Of a stretch of 64,000 nucleotides of DNA, positions 34,884 through 42,400 are shown piece by piece. Numbering within the stretch: the stretch's first letter is position 1; each line of letters opens with the position of its first letter. A model generated the notes under the pieces. It saw nothing but the letters and a program-made list of their open reading frames with translations, had not been told where the DNA came from and did no database searches. Made by a program: the position numbers and the translations under genes. This DNA comes from Wenzhouxiangella sp. AB-CW3 (GTDB taxonomy: Bacteria; Pseudomonadota; Gammaproteobacteria; Xanthomonadales; Wenzhouxiangellaceae): positions 2,495,225-2,559,224 of the forward strand of contig NZ_CP061368.1 of assembly GCF_014725735.1 (NCBI RefSeq). The letters are read 5' to 3'.

Positions 34884-36182
34884 CCATAGTCTGCAGGAAA
34901 TCTCCTACAACACAGCACGACAATCTTAGGATTTCACCACGCTGGATCTCGCGCCATCATTGGCCCATGACGTATCCACGCAGCCAACTGGTCAGTGATG
35001 AAGAGCCTGGTTTCTACCATTGTGTAAGCCGGTGCGTGCGTCGTGCTTTTCTCTGCGGCGTGGACCAGCTAACCGGAAAGAACTTCGAGCATCGGCGTCA
35101 GTGGATCGAAGACCGGATATTTCAACTCGCAGAGAGCTTTGCTGTTTCTGTGTTCGCATACGCAGTAATGTCTAACCACGTCCATGCAGTACTGCGTAGC
35201 GATCCGGTCACGCCTTGGCAATGGACAGACAGGGAAGTTGCAGAGCGCTGGTTGGCGCTATTCCCCGGCTCGATCAGTGATCGCGACGATCCAGCCTACG
35301 TCGAGCGCGCCACCCTCGCTCTCCTCGGAAATGCCGAGCGCCTGGACGTCATTCGTCAGCGCCTCGGTTCAATCAGCTGGTTCATGCGGGCGCTCAACGA
35401 GCCAATTGCCCGAATGGCCAATCGGGAGGACGATTGTACGGGAAGATTCTGGGAAGGTCGGTTCAAATGTCAGGCGCTGCTGGACGAGCAGGCCGTTCTT
35501 TCCTGCATGGCCTACGTCGATCTCAATCCAGTGCGAGCCGGCATGTGCCAGACGCTTCGCGAATCCGAGCACACCTCGGTCCGGTACCGACTCGAATCAG
35601 CTCAATCGGCCAGTGCAAAGTCCTTGGGTAAAGGCTCGCAGGACAAAGCACTGAAACCTGTCGCCGGGCTCGACGCAGACAACCTCTCGGATCTGACAGA
35701 ATCCAGTTACATCGACCTGGTCCGCTGGACCGGGCTCCAGGCCCATCCCGACAAGCGCGGCAAACTCTCCGCGACTGAAGAAATGCCGCCGGAAAGTCTC
35801 TGGAGCGTAGCCAAACATCCAGCCGAGTGGATGGAGCGCGTCCAGGGGACAGAGAGCAACTATTACCGCGCGATCGGTTCGGCCGAATCACTGATGTTGA
35901 AGGCTGTCGAACTGGGTCAGCGTTGGATGAAAGGTGTTTCCGGGGAATTCGCACTCCAGAAGCTGCGGGAACAGCCACTACCCTGGTAGCCTTCCTTGCC
36001 CTAACCCAGGCGTGACCCTCCAGGCTGCACCGGCGCCAGCCCGTGCCGGTCGTCGACCTCTCTTGCACGCCAGACTGCCCGAACCGCCCGATCTCGGCGA
36101 TTCGGAGCAACTTTCGTGAGAATTCCGACACCCAACCACCCGCCATTGCGCTGACCCCGCCATTAGAATCCTGGGTGTCCTG
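34876..36182 (+). mobile_element. RAYT element copy 5 with short inverted ends
   Basis: The left end CAGGACACCCA (34876-34886) and right end TGGGTGTCCTG (36172-36182) are exact inverse complements, and the pairing partly continues outward (GGAAA with TTTTCC). The element holds a RAYT gene, a leader hairpin (GAAATCTCCTA with TAGGATTTC) and about 180 bp of non-coding sequence after the gene. It truncates Rhs copy B on the left and an XRE gene on the right. Whether the whole unit moves is inference. Confidence 0.6.
34967..35989 (+). CDS. REP-associated tyrosine transposase (RAYT), copy 5, intact
   Basis: This is a Y1/HUH transposase of 340 residues. The motifs GFYHCVSRCVRRAFLCG, YAVMSNHVHAVLRSD and LSCMAYVDLNPVRAGMCQ are present, and the natural C-terminus is ALQKLREQPLPW. 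It differs from copy 4 mainly in one internal patch (SEHTSVRYRLESAQSASAKS, then LGKGSQDKALKPVAGLDADN) that instead matches copy 2, which suggests gene conversion between copies. RAYTs are usually single-copy and associated with REP palindromes, so the clustering of four related copies here is unusual. Confidence 0.92.
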   Translation: MTYPRSQLVSDEEPGFYHCVSRCVRRAFLCGVDQLTGKNFEHRRQWIEDRIFQLAESFAVSVFAYAVMSNHVHAVLRSDPVTPWQWTDREVAERWLALFPGSISDRDDPAYVERATLALLGNAERLDVIRQRLGSISWFMRALNEPIARMANREDDCTGRFWEGRFKCQALLDEQAVLSCMAYVDLNPVRAGMCQTLRESEHTSVRYRLESAQSASAKSLGKGSQDKALKPVAGLDADNLSDLTESSYIDLVRWTGLQAHPDKRGKLSATEEMPPESLWSVAKHPAEWMERVQGTESNYYRAIGSAESLMLKAVELGQRWMKGVSGEFALQKLREQPLPW

Positions 36183-36193
36183 GTTTTCCCTGG

Positions 36194-36364
36194 TTCGCAG
36201 TCTCACTGGAAGAACTGGTGGGAATGGAGAAGCAGCCGGCCAAGCGCGGCCCAGCCTCCATTCTTCAACGCCAGATCGAGCAGATCGGACTGATGCCCAG
36301 AGCCAAACAGAAGTTCATTACCGAGATGCTGGAGGCGCTGATCAGGCAGCAGAAGGCTTCATAG
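36194..36364 (+). pseudogene. XRE regulator fragment truncated by RAYT element
   Basis: It matches residues from FAVSLEELVGMEKQPAKRGP to the end (LIRQQKAS) of the XRE gene at 31676. The HTH-coding part is absent, because homology starts 12 bp after the right end of the RAYT element. Confidence 0.78.
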
Positions 36365-36369
36365 AGAAA

Positions 36370-36441
36370 ATGCTAGGCCGGATGCTGCACATCAGCCTCG
36401 ATGAGCTGGTGTTCGAGGAAGGAGAACGCGGCCCCGACTAA
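36370..36441 (+). pseudogene. Second XRE C-terminal fragment, stop mutated
   Basis: It reads MLGRMLHISLDELVFEEGER, then GPD, then a stop, where the copy at 32077 continues with EDLRLQFEAIS. The nucleotides after the stop still match that copy. Confidence 0.65.
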
Positions 36442-36504
36442 GACCTCAGACTTCAGTTCGAGGCCATCTCATGCACTCCAGCCGGCGGATCATCACAGCT
36501 TTGC

Positions 36505-36909
36505 TTATGGTTGTGCACGAAAGCACACTTCATTCCCAGGACCCCGTACACAATACCAAATTAGAAAACACGCGAAGGTAATGTTTAGCAAAAGAAGTAG
36601 CCAGAACCTCAAAGCGAAACCGTGAAACCCCCAACCAAGAATGAACAGCAACCCTAAAGCGAGGATAGCTGTCAGGGAAACAAGCAAGCTACTCCAAAGC
36701 TTCCGCCTACTCGCGAACAGCGCAACAAGTACGGTTGCTATTGAATTAATCCCCCCATAGAAGAAAAACATGATATCGCCAGAAGTCTCCGACCAACCAG
36801 ATTCAGCAGTTGGAGTAGTGATGCCGAAATAGATCCAGAGCACATGAATGATGACAACTGAAGTCGCCACCACCCAAAGCAGGGCGATCGAAAGTCTCCA
36901 GAGAATCAT
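36505..36909 (-). CDS. Small membrane protein, probable immunity partner of Rhs tip C
   Basis: The 134-residue protein has four membrane segments: LSIALLWVVATSVVIIHVLW, IMFFFYGGINSIATVLVALF, LVSLTAILALGLLFILGW and FWLLLLLNITFACFLIWYC. It begins 3 bp after the stop of Rhs copy C, the usual position of an Rhs immunity gene. A membrane immunity protein would fit a tip acting on membranes or the periplasm. No family is recognised. Confidence 0.7.
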   Translation of the reverse strand: MILWRLSIALLWVVATSVVIIHVLWIYFGITTPTAESGWSETSGDIMFFFYGGINSIATVLVALFASRRKLWSSLLVSLTAILALGLLFILGWGFHGFALRFWLLLLLNITFACFLIWYCVRGPGNEVCFRAQP

Positions 36910-36912
36910 ATC

Positions 36913-38607
36913 TTACCTGCCATCATCGTTAGGATATGAAAAATAGTTACCGCCATAGCACCGCGGGTTCATTCCACACTCTTCAAAGCATTGGTCATGA
37001 TACGAGTCAATACAACGTGTCAATGTGCATCCTTCTTCCATTGGGCAACTGCCAGGACCAGTCCTGCACTCAGGGTCGTTTCGTGCTTTCTGATCCTCGC
37101 GAACTAGGCAGCGACGAATACAGTTTCTGTCATTTGCTCTAACTCTGCTGCGGTTCAGGGCTAGATTGCACGCTCTAAGGAAGGGGGTAGCCCCTCTGGA
37201 TCTAAAGCTACTTCGATTAAATCCAGTGCCCGTACAAGTGTCATATGCGAAACTGTGATACCTACATCCAACCTTCTCATGGACATCACTGTAATACTCA
37301 CAGGCTGAAAAATCGTCTTCCTCATGATCAGTCCATGGATACCCAGGGTGCTCGAAGTCTGGGTGCCCTCTCTCTGGATTATATAGACCTAACGGGTCGG
37401 TGTAAAAGGTTGGGCTCATGTGCCCATACACAAAGACGTTAACCCCACCCCTTAACCCAATCGGATCACTCTGCACATACCTGCCTGTGCCAGGCTCATA
37501 ATCCCTGAAGTAGTTGTAATACAACCCAGTCTCCCCACTCTCCAACTGCCCCGGAAACCTCCACCGATCCTCCATCCCCGACTGAGCCACCTCCCCAAAC
37601 GCCCGCATCTCTCTGCTGTGAACGAGATTGCCGCTGCGGTCGATCAACTGCTGCGGAGTACCCAGATGGTCGGTCTGGTAGTAGTAATAGCTGCCTTCGG
37701 ATCGCCTGAGGATGGGATCGGTGCTCCACAGACCATCCGGTGGGAATAGGTAGAAGTCGAGCGGGTTGCCGGTCTCGTCCAGTTCGGCCATCAGCCCCTG
37801 GTCGGAGTAGAAGTACCAGGTGGTTTCTGGGTTGGCTCCCGGTGGGTCGTAGACGGTCTTGCTGACTCGTCTGCCGAAGGGGTCGTAGGTGTATTCGGCC
37901 ATCAGTTCGCCCTGCCCGTCTCTGACTGCCGAGAGGCGGGTTTCGGCGTTGTACTCGTGGCCGCGATAGAGCGTGCCGTCGGGATGGTATTCGGCGATCA
38001 GGCTGCCGTTTTCATCGTATGCGTAGGTGTATTCGACGCTGGAGAGCAGTTCGTTGTTGTCGTTGTATTGCCATTCCTGCTCACCGGTGCTTGCATCGGT
38101 GATTCTGTTGCCCAGCGGGTCGTAGGTCCACTCCTCGGCCGAGAAGGTCGGGTACTCGGCTTCAATCAGGCGGTCGATGGGGTCATAACCGTACTGGTAG
38201 GGGCCGTGTTCGGTCGCCTTTTCGGTGATGTTGCCGGTCTCATTCCAGGTGTAGGCGTAGTCCATCAGGGTCTGATCGGCGGCGTTGGTGACCCGGATGC
38301 CGGTGTGGCGTTGCAGGCCGTCGTAGCTGTCTTCCCTGACGGTGCCACCGGGAAACTCGATCCGGGTCGGCTGGTGCCACTGGTACTCGGAATAGGCGAT
38401 CACGCCCTCTCCGGGAATGACCACCGACTGCAATCGGTCGACCTCATCCCAACTGAAGCTGTAGGTGGTGCCGTGCGGCGCGGTCAGGCTGGCCTGGCGG
38501 CCGTTGGCATGCCAGGTCTTCTCGTGGGTGCTGGAAAAGTCGGGGTAGTGCACGGTTTCCAGGTGCCTCGAGTGGTATGCGATTGCCCAACTTTCACAGC
38601 AGGGCAA
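36913..38607 (-). CDS. Rhs copy C: 5'-truncated Rhs with core and cysteine-rich tip (orphan toxin module)
   Basis: Rhs homology starts near 38565 (ETVHYPDFSSTHEKTWHANG). The codons before it are unrelated, and the apparent start at 38607 (TTG) is doubtful. The core is complete (RFPGQLESGETGLYYNYFRD, then GRYVQSDPIGLRGG, then TDPLGL). The unique tip of about 160 residues has some 14 cysteines, including FSACEYYSDVHEKVGCRYHS, CIRRCLVRED, RTGPGSCPMEEGCTLTRC and DQCFEECGMNPRCYGG. This suggests a disulfide-stabilised exported domain. Sequence identity to the main Rhs gene is lower than in copies A and B, so it is an older displacement. A membrane immunity candidate follows. Confidence 0.85.
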   Translation of the reverse strand: MPCCESWAIAYHSRHLETVHYPDFSSTHEKTWHANGRQASLTAPHGTTYSFSWDEVDRLQSVVIPGEGVIAYSEYQWHQPTRIEFPGGTVREDSYDGLQRHTGIRVTNAADQTLMDYAYTWNETGNITEKATEHGPYQYGYDPIDRLIEAEYPTFSAEEWTYDPLGNRITDASTGEQEWQYNDNNELLSSVEYTYAYDENGSLIAEYHPDGTLYRGHEYNAETRLSAVRDGQGELMAEYTYDPFGRRVSKTVYDPPGANPETTWYFYSDQGLMAELDETGNPLDFYLFPPDGLWSTDPILRRSEGSYYYYQTDHLGTPQQLIDRSGNLVHSREMRAFGEVAQSGMEDRWRFPGQLESGETGLYYNYFRDYEPGTGRYVQSDPIGLRGGVNVFVYGHMSPTFYTDPLGLYNPERGHPDFEHPGYPWTDHEEDDFSACEYYSDVHEKVGCRYHSFAYDTCTGTGFNRSSFRSRGATPFLRACNLALNRSRVRANDRNCIRRCLVREDQKARNDPECRTGPGSCPMEEGCTLTRCIDSYHDQCFEECGMNPRCYGGNYFSYPNDDGR

Positions 38608-38616
38608 CGACTGTAA

Positions 38617-39066
38617 CTATTCGATAGCCTCACATGGTACCTTTGTACTTTCTTTGTCATTTCCCTCATCCCGAAGCAAACTTCCAGACTCGATTGCGAT
38701 TTCGCCGCTCTCCTCTGCCACAGTCGCTCTAATTTGCCGCATGCCTTCGTCAGACACCTCAACAAACAACACCAGCCATACCATCGATCTCGGGGAAAAA
38801 CAAACGCTTGTATATCTGGGGTCGTATTCATCTAGATTATGACCTTCATTCAATGCAGCCTCAGAAACCCTATCAAAAACCTCTGCCGCCGAAAACGATG
38901 GTTTGCGGAAATCTGTAGACTCCTTGCTCCCCCCCACTTCACCACTCAAACCCACTGCACAAACTTCAGCAGAAAAACATACGGAAAGCAAAAAAACTGC
39001 GACAACCCCACCAAAGCGCAAAGTTTTCCAGTAAAAGGAGACTCTAGCGTAAAGACAATTCGACAT
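38617..39066 (-). CDS. Exported small protein, family F member 4
   Basis: This is a protein of about 149 residues with a signal peptide (LRFGGVVAVFLLSVCFSAEV, then CAVG). The mature region shows the array family pattern: VFDRVSEAALNEGHNLDEYD, then TSVCFSPRSMVWLVLFVEVS, then a strand IRATVAEESGEIAIESG. The start may be 39066 or 39081. It follows family member 5 with a 43-bp gap and precedes orphan Rhs copy C, so it was probably the immunity gene of a tip now lost or displaced. Function is inference. Confidence 0.65.
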   Translation of the reverse strand: MSNCLYARVSFYWKTLRFGGVVAVFLLSVCFSAEVCAVGLSGEVGGSKESTDFRKPSFSAAEVFDRVSEAALNEGHNLDEYDPRYTSVCFSPRSMVWLVLFVEVSDEGMRQIRATVAEESGEIAIESGSLLRDEGNDKESTKVPCEAIE

Positions 39067-39109
39067 CAGGCACCAGCCCATAAGTGCATCGCTATCCAGA
39101 GAATTAAGC

Positions 39110-39427
39110 CTAATGCCCGCGGATAATACGAGTTTCATGACTTTGATCATCAACTATGATTGTAAAATAGTCTGCCCATTTTGCAGCTTCGTTGTCAAAA
39201 GCAACACTCCACTCATTTCTGTATGGCCGAAGGCAAATCTGCTTGCTATACCCAGAAGTGTCTATGTTTAACGACTCAGCAAAATCTATAGCAACTTGAT
39301 ACACCTCACTCATGGTTGAATGAGCAGACTTAACGTTATCAGCCTGATGATCGTCAGCCTGGTCAGCATACACAAAGGCTGAAAGAGTAACGAATGGTAC
39401 TATTATCGCTCTAATGAAAATCGCCAT
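39110..39427 (-). CDS. Exported small protein, family F member 5, behind the full-length Rhs gene
   Basis: The 105-residue protein has the signal peptide MAIFIRAIIVPFVTLSAFVY (then A). The mature part follows the family pattern: MSEVYQVAIDFAESLNIDTS, then QICLRPYRNEWSVAFDNE, then FTIIVDDQSHETRIIRGH. It begins 70 bp after the stop of the full-length Rhs gene, whose tip carries a zinc-peptidase motif. This is the prime candidate for the cognate immunity protein. The start at 39427 opens the signal peptide, and the longer frame upstream is rejected. Confidence 0.68.
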   Translation of the reverse strand: MAIFIRAIIVPFVTLSAFVYADQADDHQADNVKSAHSTMSEVYQVAIDFAESLNIDTSGYSKQICLRPYRNEWSVAFDNEAAKWADYFTIIVDDQSHETRIIRGH

Positions 39428-39497
39428 CTTACCCACGCACCATAAAATCTCAGTCGGACAGGCCATCCGTAGCGTAACAGGTTCCTCAAATCCTAAC

Positions 39498-42400
39498 TTA
39501 TTCAAGTCTGCACCCATACTTAGCCGCACGTCTGGCAATATTGGCCCTGATGCTCTCAACATCCAACAGACAGGAAACATCCCCTCTACATTTAATCTCT
39601 TCCCGCTGCAAACAATTTAACTCTTGCTGATGAGCGTCGCACTCAGAAGATGGGAGATCAAAACCTGGCTTGTAGTTTGGAATATCACCATCGGCTTTGC
39701 CTTTGCAGTCAGCATGGAAGTCGCGATGTCGTCTCTCATGGACTCGAGTACATTTTGTGTGCATTTCACAGCCCGTGCTGGACCTCATTTCTCCATCTCT
39801 ACAAAGATTGGGGTTCATGCAGATCACTGGCTCCCCATCACAACACCTGGTCGCACCCGCTCCTGCTTGTCCAGAAGTAACATCTTTGCAGCAGCACTCC
39901 CGCCCTTCACAATCATCCTCGCAAGGGTCCAACCCCAATGTATCACGAAACAGAAGCGAATTCCCAAGAGCATAAGCATAGGTATTCACTCCCCCTCCAA
40001 GCCCAATCGGATCACTCTGCACATACCTGCCCAGGCCGGGAGCGTAGTCTCGGTGGTAGTTGTAATACAACCCCGTCTCCCCACTATGCAACTGCCCCGG
40101 AAACCGCAACCGATCCTCCATGCCACTCTCGGCCACCTCCCCAAACGCTCGCATCTCGCGTGAGTGCACCAGGTTGCCAGCTCTGTCAATCAACTGCTGC
40201 GGGGTACCCAGGTGATCGGTCTGATAGTAGAAGTAACTCGATTCCGAACGTCTGAAAATCGGATCGGTGCTCCACAGCCCATCCGGCGGGAACAGGTAGA
40301 AGTCCAGTTGATTGCCGTTTTCATCCAGTTCGGCCATCAACCCCTGATCCGAGTAGACATACCAGGTGGTCTCGGGATTTTGACCCGGCGGGTCGTAGAC
40401 GGTCTTGCTGACTCGCCTTCCGAACGGGTCGTAGGCATACTCGGCGATCAACTCGCCCTGCCCGTCTCTGACAGCCGAGAGGCGAGTCTCTGCGTTGTAT
40501 TCGTGGCTGCGATAGAGCGTGCCGTCAGGGTGGTATTCGGCGATCAGGCTACCGTTGTCGTCGTACTCGAAGCTGTGCTCAATGCTGTCGAGCAGTTCGT
40601 TGTTGTCGTTGTATTCCCATTCCTGCTCGCCGGTGCGGGCATCGGTGATGCGATTGCCCAGGGGGTCGTAGGTCCACTGCTCGGGGTCGAAGGTCGGATA
40701 CTCGGCCTCGACCAGTCGGTCAATGGCGTCGTAGTCGTACCGATAGGGGCCGTGTTCGGTCGCCTTTTCGGTGATATTGCCGGTCTCGTCCCAGGTGTAG
40801 GCGTAGTCCATCAGGGTCTGTTCGGACTCGTTGGTGACCCGGATGCCGGTGTGGCGCTGCAGGCCGTCGAAGGTGTTTTCCCGGACGGTGCCGCCGGGAA
40901 ACTCGATCCGGGTCGGCTGGTGCCACTGGTACTCGGAATAGGCGATCACGCCCTCTCCGGGAATGACCACCGACTGCAATCGGTCGGCTTCATCCCAACT
41001 GAAGTTGTAGGTGGTGCCGTGGGGCGCGGTCAGGCTGGCCTGGCGGCCGTTGGCATGCCAGGTTTTCTCATGCGTTTTGGAGAAATCGGGGTAGTTCACC
41101 GTCTCTGCCGACTTTCGGCCCAGGGCGTCGTAGCTGTATTCACCACTCATCACCCCGTCATCGTAGCCGATCAGGCGGCCTTTTTCATCGTGGTCGAAGG
41201 TAACGATGCGCTCGGGGGTATCGAGATCGTCGTGGTGAAAGTGCCGCACTTCGATCCGGCGCCCGGCACCATCGTATTCATACTCCGCGCGGTTGCCCAT
41301 GGGGTCAGTGCGCTCGGTGAGCTGGCCGGCCGCATCGTAGCCATACTGAATGGTCTGTCCCATCGGCCGCGCCTCGGTTCGCATCCGGTCAGCGCGGTCG
41401 AAGCTGAACGTGTGGGTGCTGCCGTTGGCGTCGGTGAGCCCGACCAGGTTGTCACGGTTGTCGTAGTGATACTCGGTGGTCTGATCCAGCGCGTCGGTCA
41501 CCGAGACCATGCGACCCAGCTCATCAAAAGAGTATTCAGTCTCGCGCCCGGCCGGATCAACCGTTCGCTTCTGGTGTCCGCGCTCGTCATGGAAGGTTCG
41601 GCTGGTCTGCTCCTTCCAGCCCGTCTCGCCCAGCCAGCGGTCGGTCTGGGCAATAACTCGGCCCCGGCGGTCGTATTCCAGATGCCGTTCGAACGTGGGG
41701 TACTCGATCTTGATCGGCTGGTGGCGATCGCCATGATGCTGGCCACCCTCTTCCGGATAGTGGAAAATCGTCTGATTCCCGTCACCGTCGGTGATGCTGA
41801 CCAATCGCCGATCGTTATCATAGTCGTATTCCGTGATTTTGCCTGCCGGATCGGTCTCCTTGATGCGGTTGCCAGCCTCGTCATAATCGTAGATGTGCTC
41901 CCCACCTTCGGCATCGATGACCTTGACCAAGCGATCGGCATCGTCATAGACCATCTCGGTTTCAGCTTCATCGGGGTGAACAACTTTCTCCTGGTTGCCA
42001 ACCTCGTCATACTCGAAGACTGTTGTCTCCTGCTCAGGGTTGGTCTGGCTGGTCAGCAGCCCTCCATCATCGTAGGTATATGTCCATGTTTCTTCCAGGG
42101 CATTGGTCCGGGTGAGTACATTCCCCATCACATCGTGGGTAAAAGTAGTCTCTGCGCCTTCGGGATTGACCAGTTTTCTAAGGTTGCCGAAGTCGTCATA
42201 CTTCAGCAGGGTCACGGCCTTCTCGGTCACTTCATCGCCCAGTCGTCGGATCACTTCCGGACGGCCAAACTCATCGTAATCCGTTTCTGTGATGCGCTCG
42301 AGTGGAGTACCCTTGGCTTCGATGGTTCGGGTGCGATTTCCTCTCTCATCATAATGGTGCCTGGTGATGACGCCGGATTCGTCAATTTCACGAATCGGCC

